Shown one piece after another: positions 46,192 through 56,958 of a DNA stretch of 64,000 bases; the first letter of the stretch is position 1; each line of letters starts with the position of its first letter. This DNA is from Filomicrobium insigne (GTDB lineage Bacteria > Pseudomonadota > Alphaproteobacteria > Rhizobiales > Hyphomicrobiaceae). Under the pieces are notes generated by a model that had not been told where the DNA came from, did no database searches, and was given only the letters and a program-made list of their open reading frames with translations. Made by a program: the position numbers and the translations under genes. The stretch covers positions 186,001-250,000 of the forward strand of contig NZ_FNJC01000003.1 of NCBI RefSeq assembly GCF_900104305.1. Reading direction: 5' to 3'.

Positions 46192-47667
46192 ATGATGACG
46201 AACAGTCCTGTCCAGATGCGACTGGGTGCGCTCTTCAGATCCGCCGCCATGGCGGCGCTGATAGCGGCCAGTTCAGCATTTTCGGATACGGCGACTGCCG
46301 AAACTCTCAATCAGGCGCTCTCAGCGGCCTATACTTATAACCCACGCATCGATGCCGAGCGGGCTCGGTTGCGCGCCACGGACGAAAGCGTGCCTCAAGC
46401 ACGTTCGGGCTACTTGCCGTTTGTCGAAGGTAATGCCGACCTGGGTGTTCAGGACAGCCGCGTACGGTTCGATGATGAAGTCGGTGGTGGACGCAGTGGC
46501 CGCCGCAGCACGCCTCGCGGGTACGACGTATCCGTTCAGCAGAACCTGTTTAACGGGTTTCGCACCACGAACCTGGTAAATCAGGCAGAAGCCAACGTCC
46601 GCGCTGGCCGCGAAAATCTGCGCGAAATTGAGCGCCAGGTCCTTTTCGACGCCGTCACCGCGTATATGGATGTGGTCCGGGACCAGGCTATCGTTGGTCT
46701 GCAGGAGAACAACGTCAACGTTCTGAGCCGTGAGCTAAGCGCCACGCAGGATCGTTTCGAAGTTGGTGAAGTCACGAGAACCGATGTCGCGCAAGCTCAA
46801 GCGCGTCGTGCGGGCGCCGTGTCAGACCTGGATTTGGCGCGGGCCAATCTGAAATCCAGCCGCGCACGTTATGAACGCGTCATCGGCTCGCCGCCAAGCA
46901 ATCTGCGCGAGCCAACTGTTCCCTACAGGCTAATGCCGAAGACGCTGGAGGCGGCGATCGCGCGAGCGGAGCACGAGAACCCGCTGATCATCACGGCCCT
47001 CTACTTGGAACAAGCTGCCAGCTACAACGTGGACACGATCCGCGGTGAACTGTTGCCGACGGTCACGCTTGAAGCTCGCTACCAGGACCGGTTTGAGTCA
47101 AGCGACTCGATTGCTGAATCCGAGACGACCACGGTCACCGGCCGCATCAACGTCCCCATCTATCAGGGCGGTGAGGTTTCGGCACGCGTACGTGCCGCCA
47201 AGCATACGCATGTCAGCCGCCTTCAGGACATTGAAGATGTTCGCACGCAGGTGCGCGAAGTCACTGTGACGGCATGGTCGCAGTATCAAGCCGCCGTCGC
47301 TCAGATCGAATCCGATAAAGTTCAGGTGACAGCCAACCAGACGGCCTTGGCCGGCGTGCGCGAAGAAGAGAAGGTCGGCCAGCGAACGCTCTTGGACGTT
47401 CTCAATGCTGAGCAAGAACTTTTGAATTCTCAGGTGCAGCTGGAGACGTCAAGACGCAACCTGATTGTGGCGGCTTACGGATTATTGTCGTCCGTTGGGC
47501 GGCTTGACGCGGCCACCCTTGGTGTCGCGTCAGAGGTTTATGATCCGGAAGCGCATTACTTTGAGGTGCGGCGCAAGTGGTGGGGCATCTCCATCACCCA
47601 CGCCGACGGACGCAGAGAAAATCTAGATCTGTGGGACTCTCACGGGAGCCGCCAGTCTTACAAGTAA
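46192..47667 (+). CDS. tolC: TolC family outer-membrane channel
   Basis: A 491-residue outer-membrane efflux protein forming the exit duct for type I secretion and drug efflux. It has a signal peptide (SAAMAALIAASSAFSDTATA), the first repeat ETLNQALSAAYTYNPRI, RYDVGEVTRTDVAQAQAR-like DRFEVGEVTRTDVAQAQARR, and the second-repeat VGQRTLLDVLNAEQELLNSQ. Start at ATG 46192 (or 46195) after GGAAGCGAG; 60 upstream codons are open but non-conserved. A good terminator follows. Confidence 0.95.
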   Translation: MMTNSPVQMRLGALFRSAAMAALIAASSAFSDTATAETLNQALSAAYTYNPRIDAERARLRATDESVPQARSGYLPFVEGNADLGVQDSRVRFDDEVGGGRSGRRSTPRGYDVSVQQNLFNGFRTTNLVNQAEANVRAGRENLREIERQVLFDAVTAYMDVVRDQAIVGLQENNVNVLSRELSATQDRFEVGEVTRTDVAQAQARRAGAVSDLDLARANLKSSRARYERVIGSPPSNLREPTVPYRLMPKTLEAAIARAEHENPLIITALYLEQAASYNVDTIRGELLPTVTLEARYQDRFESSDSIAESETTTVTGRINVPIYQGGEVSARVRAAKHTHVSRLQDIEDVRTQVREVTVTAWSQYQAAVAQIESDKVQVTANQTALAGVREEEKVGQRTLLDVLNAEQELLNSQVQLETSRRNLIVAAYGLLSSVGRLDAATLGVASEVYDPEAHYFEVRRKWWGISITHADGRRENLDLWDSHGSRQSYK

Positions 47668-47686
47668 TCTGGTTGCGCAATTTTAT

Positions 47687-47727
47687 CTGGCGCCGTGTCA
47701 TTCTTGACCGGCGCCAGTTTAATTTTG
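47687..47727 (+). terminator. Rho-independent terminator after tolC
   Basis: CTGGCGCC (47687-47694) pairs with GGCGCCAG (47710-47717), followed by TTTAATTTT. It lies 20 bases past the tolC stop. Confidence 0.85.
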
Positions 47728-47948
47728 GGTTTGAAGCTGACCCCCTCCAACCTCGCCGAAATAACTCTGGCCACCTAGAGTGTTCGGGCGTTTAAGGCGA
47801 AAACCGGCGTGTATTCCCCTGCTGATCCGGGACAAGAAGCCCGCCATGCATTGAAGTCCAGGCCCAGCCATTGTACCAAGCCTAAGGGTAACAACTGCGA
47901 CGCGCCGATCGCGGCCGGTTAAGGCAGTTGAAATGGCGGAGAATGGCA

Positions 47949-49304
47949 ATGAGCGTACCTGGCAACGGCCGTGAGCCCAGCATGGAGGAAATTCTGGCCT
48001 CCATCCGCAACATGGTCTCTCAAGATCCCTCTCCCGGAGAAGCAGGCACGGCCGCCCCGGAACTTCCGAATCCCACGCCGACACAACAACAAAGCACGGG
48101 CGGCGAACTGAACGGTGCGGCCCCTGCGCAGCATTTGCCGCCACATTCCGGCCCGGCATTCAATAGTCAGCCAGACCAGTTAGGGAAGCAGCGCTTATTA
48201 GGCCAGCAGGACGACGACGATCTCGCCGATCTTCTGGAAGAACCGTTGCCACCAGCTGCCGTTGCACCGGGTCCGTTCTCGGCTGAGGAGCAGGCCGCAC
48301 CCATAAATGGTCCAGCACCGAGCCCCCCAAATACGAAAGCTGCGTCCCTTGGTTTCGATTTTGGCTCTCTCGTGCCGCGTCGAGATCATGAACCGTCGAA
48401 TGGAAGCGGCCCACCAACGCCTGGACTGAGCCGGCCGGGCGAAGCAACAAGCAAAAGCGATTTTACACCGCCTCCGCACGCGAAAGCGCCAAACGACAGT
48501 CAGCCCCTAAGCTGGGCAGACTCCATGCGTAGCAATGAGGCGGCGCATAACGAGTCTGCCGCCCCAACACCGTCAGAACCTCAATCGGCGGCATCGCCGC
48601 CAGCAGGAAGCAGTGCGAATGGATTTGCGGGCTTGGCCTCCGAAAAGTCCGTGACTTCGCACGCCGATCCACGTGGCGGGGATCAACCTGCCCAAGAAAG
48701 TCCCGGAAGATTCTTCCCTGGGCCGTTAACCGGCAAACCGTTGCCGGACCGGATGGACGCCGGTCCAGTACAAAGCACACGTTCCGAGGAAAAGTCACCG
48801 GCCCTGCCGACGCCGCCTCAATCCAAGCCTGCCGCGCCGGTAAGTAAAGGTGAAGGAGGCTCATCCTTCCCGTCGTTCTTCAATTCCCGACCGACAACGC
48901 CCGCGAAGGACAGCCAAAGCGACAATAAGGCCTCACCCAACTTTCCCAGCATTGAGCCTGTTTTGAAGGCCTTCGAGAAAATTGACTCAAAAACGGCGGA
49001 AGCTGCTGCGGGACCGTCTGACACAAAGAAGGTGGAAGCGGAAAAGGTCGTTGGCGCATCCGTAAAACCAGTAAGCGGCGCAACCAATCTTGGCGCGCCA
49101 TTGGTGTCTGTGTCGGGTAGAGAGGCAGCAGCAAAGACAGGTGCCGCAGCGGGGCGCTCGCTTGAGGACGCTGTCATGGAGCTTCTACGGCCGATGTTGC
49201 GTGAATGGCTGGACGATAACCTGCCGCGGATCATCGAGGATACGGTGCGGCGTGAGGTTTCAAACGCCGTCAAGGTAAGGACCGACCCCGGTTCGAAAGC
49301 CTGA
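47949..49304 (+). CDS. PopZ-like polar organising protein (DUF2497)
   Basis: A 451-residue protein with the PopZ/DUF2497 layout: a short N-terminal helix (EPSMEEILASIRNMVSQ), a long disordered Pro/Ser/Ala-rich middle (about 25-370), and a conserved C-terminal helical block (LEDAVMELLRPMLREWLDDN, then LPRIIEDTVRREVSNAVK). PopZ forms a polar condensate that anchors chromosome origins in Caulobacter. The middle is about three times longer than in Caulobacter PopZ (177 aa). The ATG at 47949 has GGAG seven bases upstream. valS follows in the order usual for the class. Confidence 0.85.
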   Translation: MSVPGNGREPSMEEILASIRNMVSQDPSPGEAGTAAPELPNPTPTQQQSTGGELNGAAPAQHLPPHSGPAFNSQPDQLGKQRLLGQQDDDDLADLLEEPLPPAAVAPGPFSAEEQAAPINGPAPSPPNTKAASLGFDFGSLVPRRDHEPSNGSGPPTPGLSRPGEATSKSDFTPPPHAKAPNDSQPLSWADSMRSNEAAHNESAAPTPSEPQSAASPPAGSSANGFAGLASEKSVTSHADPRGGDQPAQESPGRFFPGPLTGKPLPDRMDAGPVQSTRSEEKSPALPTPPQSKPAAPVSKGEGGSSFPSFFNSRPTTPAKDSQSDNKASPNFPSIEPVLKAFEKIDSKTAEAAAGPSDTKKVEAEKVVGASVKPVSGATNLGAPLVSVSGREAAAKTGAAAGRSLEDAVMELLRPMLREWLDDNLPRIIEDTVRREVSNAVKVRTDPGSKA

Positions 49305-49523
49305 AGAACAGGACTCACGGGCGAAGCAACGTCATCATTCTCCACAAGAGTTCACCTTCGGGGCGCCTTTGTGCTAACGAACACCGGTGAACTCGGCAGA
49401 TTGGGGCGGCTACAAACCGCTTCCTGCCGTTGACCAACGAAATCAATTGAAGTGTTGGCCCATGTGCGGTGCGCAAGGGTCGCCCAACTCTGTTATTGAC
49501 CGAAGCGAACGCGAAAACCCCGT

Positions 49524-52346
49524 ATGCTCGAAAAGACCTATCAGCCGGCTGAAATCGAGCCGCGCATCCACGGCGAGTGGGAGAAGGCTGAAGCCTTCAA
49601 AGCTGGCCGCCCTGATCGTCAAGGTGATGCTGCCGAACCATTCACCATCGTCATTCCGCCACCGAACGTGACGGGATCTCTGCACATGGGGCACGCCCTC
49701 AACAACACGTTGCAGGATGTGCTGTGCCGTTTCGAGCGTATGCGCGGCAAGGACGTCCTCTGGCAACCGGGTACGGATCACGCCGGGATTGCCACGCAGA
49801 TGGTCGTCGAACGGCAGATGATGGAGCGCCAGGAGCCGGACCGCCGCGCGATTGGGCGCGATACGTTCGTCGAGAAGGTCTGGACCTGGAAGGAAGAGTC
49901 TGGCGGCGTCATCATCAATCAGCTGAAGCGGCTCGGCGCTTCCTGCGATTGGTCGCGCGAACGCTTCACGATGGATGAAGGGCTCTCGCGCGCCGTTCTC
50001 AAGGTATTCGTCGAGCTATATCGCGCGGGGCTGATCTACAAGGATAAGCGCCTGGTCAACTGGGATCCGAAATTCCAGACAGCGATTTCCGATCTGGAAG
50101 TCGTGCAGGTCGACTCGCAAGGTTCGTTTAAATGGGACCGGGATTCAGAAGAGGCTTTCGACGCCGCCGCTCTGGACAAAGCCCTTGCGCGCGATCCGAG
50201 TGGACACATGTACCACTTCCGCTATCCGCTCACGCAAAAGGTCGATGGTTACGACAAGGACTATATCGTTGTCGCCACGACGCGGCCTGAAACGATGTTG
50301 GGCGACAGCGGTGTTGCCGTGCACCCAGAAGACGAACGGTACGCGGCTTTGCTTGCAGCCAAGGCGACCGTGACATTGCCGCTTGTCGGGCGCGAAATAC
50401 CGATCGTAGCTGACGAATATTCCGATCCCGAAAAGGGAACGGGCGCAGTGAAGATCACACCGGCGCATGACTTCAACGACTTCGAAGTCGGCAAGCGTCA
50501 CAATCTTGAGCAGATCAACATTCTCGACGAGATCGCCCAGCTCAATGAAAACGCGCCGGAAGCCTATCGCGGGCTTGATCGCTTCATTGCGAGAAAGCGG
50601 ATCGTCGCCGATATGGACGCCGCCGGATTGCTTGAGAAGATCGAGCCGACTTCCCATACCGTCCCGCACGGTGACCGCTCGAATGTCGTTATCGAGCCCT
50701 GGTTGACCGACCAGTGGTACGTAAATGCCGCTGAACTTGCCAAGGACGCCGTCAAGGCGGTCGAGGACGGTCGTACGCGTTTTGTGCCCAAGAATTGGGA
50801 AAAGACGTATTTCGAATGGATGCGCAATATCCAGCCGTGGTGCATTTCACGACAGCTTTGGTGGGGGCACCAGATCCCGGCATGGTATGGGCCGGATGGT
50901 CAGGTATTTGTCGCCACTGACGAGGGTGAGGCGTTGGCCGAAGCCCTAACGCATTACGTTCAGAACGGAACTCTAACGACAGAGCGCGCCGACGAAATCG
51001 CCCGTGCCGGGACGGCAGACGCTCTGCTGAAACGCGATGAAGACGTGCTCGACACGTGGTTTTCATCCGGGCTCTGGCCGTTCTCGACCCTTGGCTGGCC
51101 GGACGAAACGCCGGAATTGCAGCGCTACTACCCGACGAATGTTCTCGTCACGGGCTTCGACATCATCTTCTTCTGGGTCGCTCGCATGATGATGATGGGC
51201 CTTCACTTCATGAAGGAGGTGCCCTTCCACGACGTCTACATCCATGCCCTTGTCCGCGACGAGAAGGGACAGAAGATGTCGAAGTCGAAAGGTAACGTCA
51301 TGGACCCCTTAGGCGTCATCGACTCCTTCGGAGCCGATGCGTTGCGCTTTACCTTGTCGGCGATGGCGGCCCAGGGGCGCGACATCAAACTGTCGACCCA
51401 GCGTGTTGAAGGCTATCGGAACTTTGCCACCAAACTCTGGAACGCGGCACGCTTTGCGGAGATGAACGAGTGTGTCCGCAAGTTCGATTTCGATCCTGCC
51501 GCGCTCGATGAAACTCTCAACAAGTGGATTGTTGGCGAAACCGAACGCGCCTCTGCAGCAGTAACAACCGGCCTTGAAGCCTACAAATTCAACGAAGCGG
51601 CGACGGCTGCCTATGAGTTCGTTTGGGGTATATTCTGCGATTGGTATCTCGAACTCATCAAACCGATCCTCAATGGGGATGACGAAGAGGCAAAGGCGGA
51701 AACACGCGCCTGCGTCGCCTGGGTGCTCGATCAGATTCTGAAAATGCTGCATCCGTTCATGCCCTTCATCACGGAAGAGCTTTGGGCACACATGGTGGAG
51801 CACGGAGAAAAACGTACCAGTCTTTTGACGCTGTCTCAGTGGCCTAAACTGTCCGAATTGCAGAACGCGGAGGCCGATGCCGAAATTGGTTGGGTCGTAG
51901 CCCTGATCTCGGAAATTCGCTCGGTTCGCAGCGAAATGAATATTCCGGCAGGCGCCAAAATACCGCTTGTGATCACCGGCGCTGATAAGGCGGCGCGCGA
52001 GCGGGCGGATCGCCACGAGGACACGATCGGCCGCTTGGCCCGTCTCGACTCGATCAGCTTTGATGCGACTGCGCCTAAGGGAGCTGCGATGATCGTCGTT
52101 GGCGAGACGACGGCAGCAATCCCGTTGGAAGGCGTCATTGACATGGAGGCCGAGCGCCGTCGTCTGGCCAAAGAGATTGGCGAAGCGCAAGGCAATCTCG
52201 ACAAGATGGATGCCAAGCTCGCAAATCCAAACTTCGTAGCCAAGGCAAAGCCGGAAGCTGTTGAAGAGACCCGGGAGCGTAAGGCGGAGCTGGAAGGCAT
52301 CATCAAGCGGTTGACCGCAGCCTTGAGGCGTCTCGAAGCCTCTTAA
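49524..52346 (+). CDS. valS: Valyl-tRNA synthetase
   Basis: A class I aminoacyl-tRNA synthetase of 940 residues. The HIGH motif is HMGH in PNVTGSLHMGHALNNTLQ and the KMSKS motif is GQKMSKSKGNVMDPLG. The CP1 editing domain (TTRPETMLGDSGVAVHPED) and a C-terminal coiled coil (EAERRRLAKEIGEAQGNL and beyond) are present. ATG 49524 gives the canonical MLEKTYQPAEIEPRI. It is monocistronic, ending at a strong terminator. Confidence 0.97.
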   Translation: MLEKTYQPAEIEPRIHGEWEKAEAFKAGRPDRQGDAAEPFTIVIPPPNVTGSLHMGHALNNTLQDVLCRFERMRGKDVLWQPGTDHAGIATQMVVERQMMERQEPDRRAIGRDTFVEKVWTWKEESGGVIINQLKRLGASCDWSRERFTMDEGLSRAVLKVFVELYRAGLIYKDKRLVNWDPKFQTAISDLEVVQVDSQGSFKWDRDSEEAFDAAALDKALARDPSGHMYHFRYPLTQKVDGYDKDYIVVATTRPETMLGDSGVAVHPEDERYAALLAAKATVTLPLVGREIPIVADEYSDPEKGTGAVKITPAHDFNDFEVGKRHNLEQINILDEIAQLNENAPEAYRGLDRFIARKRIVADMDAAGLLEKIEPTSHTVPHGDRSNVVIEPWLTDQWYVNAAELAKDAVKAVEDGRTRFVPKNWEKTYFEWMRNIQPWCISRQLWWGHQIPAWYGPDGQVFVATDEGEALAEALTHYVQNGTLTTERADEIARAGTADALLKRDEDVLDTWFSSGLWPFSTLGWPDETPELQRYYPTNVLVTGFDIIFFWVARMMMMGLHFMKEVPFHDVYIHALVRDEKGQKMSKSKGNVMDPLGVIDSFGADALRFTLSAMAAQGRDIKLSTQRVEGYRNFATKLWNAARFAEMNECVRKFDFDPAALDETLNKWIVGETERASAAVTTGLEAYKFNEAATAAYEFVWGIFCDWYLELIKPILNGDDEEAKAETRACVAWVLDQILKMLHPFMPFITEELWAHMVEHGEKRTSLLTLSQWPKLSELQNAEADAEIGWVVALISEIRSVRSEMNIPAGAKIPLVITGADKAARERADRHEDTIGRLARLDSISFDATAPKGAAMIVVGETTAAIPLEGVIDMEAERRRLAKEIGEAQGNLDKMDAKLANPNFVAKAKPEAVEETRERKAELEGIIKRLTAALRRLEAS

Positions 52347-52371
52347 GTTAACTTCAATTCTTAAAAAGATG

Positions 52372-52400
52372 GGCCCGCGACTTCATTTCGCGGGCCTTTT
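52372..52400 (+). terminator. Rho-independent terminator after valS
   Basis: GGCCCGCGA (52372-52380) pairs with TCGCGGGCC (52388-52396), followed by four T. It lies 26 bases past the valS stop. Confidence 0.88.
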
Positions 52401-52886
52401 CCGTTTTCCCGCCTTGCTGGTGCCGCATCAAGCGCCCATGTAGCAAGCCGGTTGGACATGATTTGGTCGTCCCAAAACAAAACTTCCGCCCACCGATAGC
52501 CCTTTGATCGCCGGAGTCGGGCGCTACACGAATTGCACGGTCAAACTTCCGTTGCTCAATTCTTGGCTGCGTATCCGCCAGTCCCGCGAGTTATCCACGG
52601 GGCAGGATTGGATTGGAGGAAATTTGTTTGCGACTCCTTCACTGTGTCTGTGTCGCCACTATGCGGCGTCCACGCCACGTTTGGGCCACAAACCCCGATC
52701 AATGTCCACCACGGTTGAACAGTCGCAGAGTGGGCGGGGTCTAAGGCGTTCGACGCGAGCGGGTTTGCGGGCCCGGCGTCAGCCTTATCCATTGTCGGGT
52801 CGGAATGATCCACGGGGGTGCGCAATGTGGCCCCGGGGCGTTTTGCTTCCTCTCACTGCGCGTATTTGAAGGTTAAAGGGAGAGAG
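52401..52886. other. Non-coding region upstream of ilvD
   Basis: These bases hold no convincing gene. Several overlapping frames are open on both strands, as expected for GC-rich DNA, but none has a good start or protein-like composition. No clear hairpin or leader peptide of branched-chain type was seen. Confidence 0.4.
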
Positions 52887-54611
52887 ATGAGCGCCAAGAA
52901 GTTCGACAAGGCGAAATTGCCCAGCAGACACGTGACCGAAGGGCCGACGCGCGCGCCGCATCGCTCTTATTATTACGCGATGGGTCTGACGGAAGAGCAG
53001 ATTCATAATCCGTTTGTCGGCGTCGTCAGCTGCTGGAACGAAGCAGCGCCTTGCAACATCTCTCTCATGCGCCAAGCCCAGTCGGTGAAGACCGGGGTTG
53101 ATGAAGGTGGCGGAACGCCGCGCGAATTCTGCACGATCACCGTCACAGACGGCATCGCGATGGGCCATCAGGGGATGAAGTCTTCGCTCGTGTCCCGTGA
53201 GGTGATTGCGGACTCAATCGAATTGACGATGCGCGGCCACTGCTACGACGCCATGGTCGGCATTGCCGGCTGCGATAAATCGCTGCCGGGCATCATGATG
53301 GCGATGCTTCGCCTCAACGTCCCATCTGTCTTCATGTACGGCGGCTCAATCCTTCCCGGCACCTATAAGGGCAAGGACGTCACCGTTGTCGACGTGTTCG
53401 AGGGCGTTGGCATGCACTCGGCGGGCCGGATGTCGGATTCCGATTTGCATGAACTGGAATGCGTTGCTTGCCCCTCCGCAGGCTCGTGCGGCGGACAGTT
53501 CACGGCCAATACGATGGCCTGTGTGTCCGAAGCTATAGGTTTGGCGCTGCCCGGCTCGGCCGGCGCGCCCGCGCCATATGAAAGCCGTGACGCATATGCT
53601 GCTGAGAGCGGCCGTGCCGTTATGCGTCTCGTTGCTGATGGGCTCCGCCCGCGAGACATCTGCACGCGTGAAGCATTCGAGAACGCGGCTGTCATCGTCG
53701 CTGCGACGGGTGGTTCCACCAACGCCGCATTGCATCTTCCAGCCATGGCGCACGAGGCAGGAATTGATCTCGATATCTTCGAAGTAGCAGAGATCTTTAA
53801 GCGTACGCCGTACATCGCCGACCTCAAGCCCGGCGGCAAATACGTTGCGAAGGACGTCTACGATATCGGCGGCGTACCGCAGATCCTGAAAGCGCTGTTG
53901 GAGGGCGGTTATCTCCACGGTGACTGTATGACGGTCAGCGGTAAAACGATGGCGCAAAATCTCGAAAACGTGAAATTCAATACGGAACAAAAGGTTGTCT
54001 ACCCGGTTTCAAATCCCATATCGCCGACTGGCGGTGTTGTGGGACTGCGCGGCACGTTGGCTCCCGATGGAGCAATCGTGAAGGTGGCCGGCATGAAGAA
54101 GCTGACCTTCCGTGGACCTGCGCGTGTGTTCGACTGTGAAGAGGATGCATTCGAAGCCGTCGATCGCCGTGAATACAACGAGGGCGACGTCTTCATCATC
54201 CGCTATGAGGGACCGAAGGGTGGGCCCGGTATGCGTGAAATGCTCTCGACGACAGCGGCTCTCTATGGACAAGGCGTAGGCGACAAAGTCGCTCTCATCA
54301 CAGATGGCCGGTTCTCTGGCGCGACCCGCGGTTTCTGCATCGGGCACGTTGGGCCTGAGGCGGCCGTAGGTGGTCCCATTGGGCTCGTCCGCAATGGTGA
54401 CATGATTTCGATCGATGCCGACAAGGGCACGCTCGACCTCGAAGTTTCCGAAGCTGAACTCGAAGCTCGTCGGGCGCAATGGCAGGAACCTGCCAACGCC
54501 TATCAGAGCGGTGTGTTGAGGAAGTACGCAAATCAGGTTGGGCCCGCGCGGTACGGTGCGGTCACCCACGCTGGTGGAAAGGCGGAAGTTCACTGCTATG
54601 CGGACATATAA
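52887..54611 (+). CDS. ilvD: Dihydroxy-acid dehydratase
   Basis: IlvD dehydrates dihydroxy acids to the keto-acid precursors of valine, isoleucine and leucine. The iron-sulfur cysteines are visible in [24 protein letters not shown] and [16 protein letters not shown]; the C-terminal [19 protein letters not shown] block is present. Length (574 aa) fits the shorter [2Fe-2S] type. ATG 52887 follows AAAGGGAGAG; upstream codons are unrelated. Its 3' end overlaps the ExoR-like gene by 14 bases. Confidence 0.95.
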   Translation: MSAKKFDKAKLPSRHVTEGPTRAPHRSYYYAMGLTEEQIHNPFVGVVSCWNEAAPCNISLMRQAQSVKTGVDEGGGTPREFCTITVTDGIAMGHQGMKSSLVSREVIADSIELTMRGHCYDAMVGIAGCDKSLPGIMMAMLRLNVPSVFMYGGSILPGTYKGKDVTVVDVFEGVGMHSAGRMSDSDLHELECVACPSAGSCGGQFTANTMACVSEAIGLALPGSAGAPAPYESRDAYAAESGRAVMRLVADGLRPRDICTREAFENAAVIVAATGGSTNAALHLPAMAHEAGIDLDIFEVAEIFKRTPYIADLKPGGKYVAKDVYDIGGVPQILKALLEGGYLHGDCMTVSGKTMAQNLENVKFNTEQKVVYPVSNPISPTGGVVGLRGTLAPDGAIVKVAGMKKLTFRGPARVFDCEEDAFEAVDRREYNEGDVFIIRYEGPKGGPGMREMLSTTAALYGQGVGDKVALITDGRFSGATRGFCIGHVGPEAAVGGPIGLVRNGDMISIDADKGTLDLEVSEAELEARRAQWQEPANAYQSGVLRKYANQVGPARYGAVTHAGGKAEVHCYADI

Positions 54612-55641
54612 GCGCAAGAATGGGTTGATTGCCGCAGCCTGTTTGGCGGCTGTGACGATGGCGGGTCCGGTGACGGGCCACGCTGCCGTACCGCAGTTCG
54701 TGTCGGCGGAAGAAGCGCTGCGCCAAGGTGTCAGCGCTTACAACGGCGGCTATTACGAAATCGCGATTCCTGCGTTGGAGCACGCGGCAGCTAAGGACCT
54801 GTTCCTCGCGCAATACTATCTCGCGCGACTTTACGCTGACAATAACAGTGCGCATACGGATCATGCTAAGGCGTACATGCTCTATCAGAAGATTGCGAAC
54901 GAGTATGCCGACGCCGATCCCGATGATGATACCCGCGCACCTTATGTCGCCCGTGCCCTGACTGCGCTTGCCGGATACGTTCGGCTTGGTCTCCCCGAAA
55001 TCGGACTGCGAGCAGACCCGGCGCTGGCCGCTGAATATCTCAATCACGCGGCTCTGTTCTTCAATGATGAAGACGCGCAATTCGAGTTGGCAAAGCTGCA
55101 GTTGCATGGTGACGGCGTCGCACCAGACATTGCACGCGCCAAGCATCTGCTGGCAATCATAGCCCAGAAAGGGCATGCCGGAGCGCAGGCGTTCTTGGCT
55201 GATCTCTACTGGCGCGGCAAGTTCATGCCTAACGATCCGGTACGCGCTTTGGCGCTGATTTCGGTTGCCGTAAAGAATGCCCCGCCGCAAGATCGCGTCT
55301 GGATCGAGGACACATATCAGAACATCTATTGTGGCGCTTCGAAGGGGGTCCGCAGTCAAGTGACTGGCATGGTCGCTGAGTGGGACACGCGTTATGGCCG
55401 CAAGCCCGAAGTCCGCGACCAGAGTTCCTTGGGCTTGCTGGACCAGAGCCCAGAGCGCACATGTTCTAACGGCGAAGTCGTGCCATTGCGATTGGACCAG
55501 CAAGCGCCGGGATCCTCCAATCAAATCGAAGCTTCAAGTCGCCCGAGCAGCACATCGTCGACCCGCTTTATGACGGGAACGACAGCACCTGGGACGGGTG
55601 AGTTCCGCAACGTCGGTGCGTCGACAGAAGGCGGTCGCTAA
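54598..55641 (+). CDS. ExoR-like Sel1-repeat periplasmic protein
   Basis: A 347-residue exported protein with signal [21 protein letters not shown] and Sel1/TPR-type repeats: [80 protein letters not shown]. The repeat order and spacing match ExoR of Rhizobium and Sinorhizobium, the periplasmic inhibitor of ExoS/ChvI signalling that controls exopolysaccharide and motility. It has an extra Ser/Thr-rich tail of about 80 residues. No exoS/chvI is in the window, so the role is inferred. Overlap with ilvD implies coupled expression. Confidence 0.72.
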   Translation: MRTYKRKNGLIAAACLAAVTMAGPVTGHAAVPQFVSAEEALRQGVSAYNGGYYEIAIPALEHAAAKDLFLAQYYLARLYADNNSAHTDHAKAYMLYQKIANEYADADPDDDTRAPYVARALTALAGYVRLGLPEIGLRADPALAAEYLNHAALFFNDEDAQFELAKLQLHGDGVAPDIARAKHLLAIIAQKGHAGAQAFLADLYWRGKFMPNDPVRALALISVAVKNAPPQDRVWIEDTYQNIYCGASKGVRSQVTGMVAEWDTRYGRKPEVRDQSSLGLLDQSPERTCSNGEVVPLRLDQQAPGSSNQIEASSRPSSTSSTRFMTGTTAPGTGEFRNVGASTEGGR

Positions 55642-55707
55642 CGCAGGCCTCAGTTTTTTATCGTTGATTTTCGGACCGGCCACACGATTGACGGCAGCCG
55701 ACCCTCC

Positions 55708-56490
55708 TTATATCGTCAATTCGACCCACACAGGGACATGGTCCGAAGGCTTTTCCCAGCCGCGCGTTTCACGGTCGATTCCGGCCGAATCTAGTCGATC
55801 TGCCGCCTGCGGTGACAGCAGAATATGATCGATGCGAATGCCATCGTTCTTTTGCCAGGCTCCAGCCTGATAGTCCCAAAACGTATACTGATCAGGTCCC
55901 GGTGCCGTTGCGCGGACAGCGTCGTAATATCCGAGGTTGATCAGCCTGCGAAAAGCCGTCCGGCTTTCGGGCTGAAAAAGCGCATCATTGGTCCAGGCCT
56001 GAGGTCTCTTCGCATCCTCCGGCGTCGGAATAACGTTGTAATCGCCCGCAACGGCAACGGGCATCTCTTCTGCCAGTAAAGCCTTCATGCGCGCTTCCAG
56101 TCGCATCATCCAGGAAAGCTTGTAAGAGAACTTCTCCGACCCGATGGGGTTGCCGTTTGGCAGGTAGAGCGACACGACGCGAACCGCTCCGTTCGCTGTA
56201 GAAACCGTTGCTTCGAGATAGCGGGCCTGCACATCATCATCATCGCCCGGCAGTCCGATCATGACGTCTTCGACACTGGATTTGGAGAGGATGGCAACGC
56301 CATTGAAGCCCTTCTGGCCATGCGTTGTGACCTGATAGCCAAGATCCCGAAACGGCTCAGCGGGAAAGTTGGAGTCGATACTCTTTATTTCCTGCAGGCA
56401 GACGACGTCCGGGTTCGCTTCACGCAACCAGGTCAAAGTTGTTTCGATCCGGGCTTTGACCCCGTTGATGTTCCAAGTCGCGATTTTCAT
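55708..56490 (-). CDS. xth: Exodeoxyribonuclease III
   Basis: An AP endonuclease/3'-exonuclease of base-excision repair, 260 residues. The EEP-fold motifs are all visible: KIATWNINGVKAR, DVVCLQEIK (catalytic Glu), GDYNVIP (Asp/Asn) and the C-terminal SDHVPVWVEL (Asp/His). It follows erpA on the same strand after 20 bases, an arrangement common in this class, and converges on the ExoR-like gene. Confidence 0.95.
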   Translation of the reverse strand: MKIATWNINGVKARIETTLTWLREANPDVVCLQEIKSIDSNFPAEPFRDLGYQVTTHGQKGFNGVAILSKSSVEDVMIGLPGDDDDVQARYLEATVSTANGAVRVVSLYLPNGNPIGSEKFSYKLSWMMRLEARMKALLAEEMPVAVAGDYNVIPTPEDAKRPQAWTNDALFQPESRTAFRRLINLGYYDAVRATAPGPDQYTFWDYQAGAWQKNDGIRIDHILLSPQAADRLDSAGIDRETRGWEKPSDHVPVWVELTI

Positions 56491-56510
56491 GCAATGGCGC
56501 CGATCGGAGG

Positions 56511-56852
56511 TCAGATCGAAAAGCTTGTGCCGCAGCCGCAGGAAGCGGTTGCGTTGGGGTTCCTGATCTGGAACGAGGCGCCGATCAATTCGTCGACGAA
56601 GTCGATTTCGGAGCCGACCAAAAAGCCAAGAGAGACGGGATCAATTAAGACTGTCGCGCCATCCCGCTCTAGTACGGTATCGTCATCTTCGCGTTGCGCC
56701 ACGAGATCGAATTTGTACTGAAAGCCTGAACAGCCGCCACCATCGACGCTGACACGCAGCATCGAGTTGTCCTTTTCGGTAGCAACAATTTCCGCAATGC
56801 GCTTGGCGGCGCGTTCGGTGACGGTGACTTTATGATCCATCGCATCCATCAT
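56511..56852 (-). CDS. erpA: Iron-sulfur cluster insertion protein
   Basis: An A-type carrier of 113 residues that delivers Fe-S clusters to apoproteins. The three cluster cysteines are in GGGCSGFQY and ASCGCGTSF near the C-terminus. The DFVDELIGASFQIRNPNA block is typical of ErpA rather than SufA or IscA in alphaproteobacteria. It is the first gene of an erpA-xth pair and is divergent from the dGTPase gene. Confidence 0.94.
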   Translation of the reverse strand: MMDAMDHKVTVTERAAKRIAEIVATEKDNSMLRVSVDGGGCSGFQYKFDLVAQREDDDTVLERDGATVLIDPVSLGFLVGSEIDFVDELIGASFQIRNPNATASCGCGTSFSI

Positions 56853-56958
56853 TAATGGCGGTCTTCCGAGAGGTTTGCCAACAAGGCTTGCTCTCGTATA
56901 GGGGACTCGCCCATGAAGATAGGGCGCCGCGCCACCCTGTCAAACGGCAAGCGGCCTA

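Noticed and set aside
52504-52869. 121-codon frame before ilvD
   Set aside because: Composition is rich in Arg/Ser/Cys as in random GC-rich frames, and the start lacks a ribosome-binding site.
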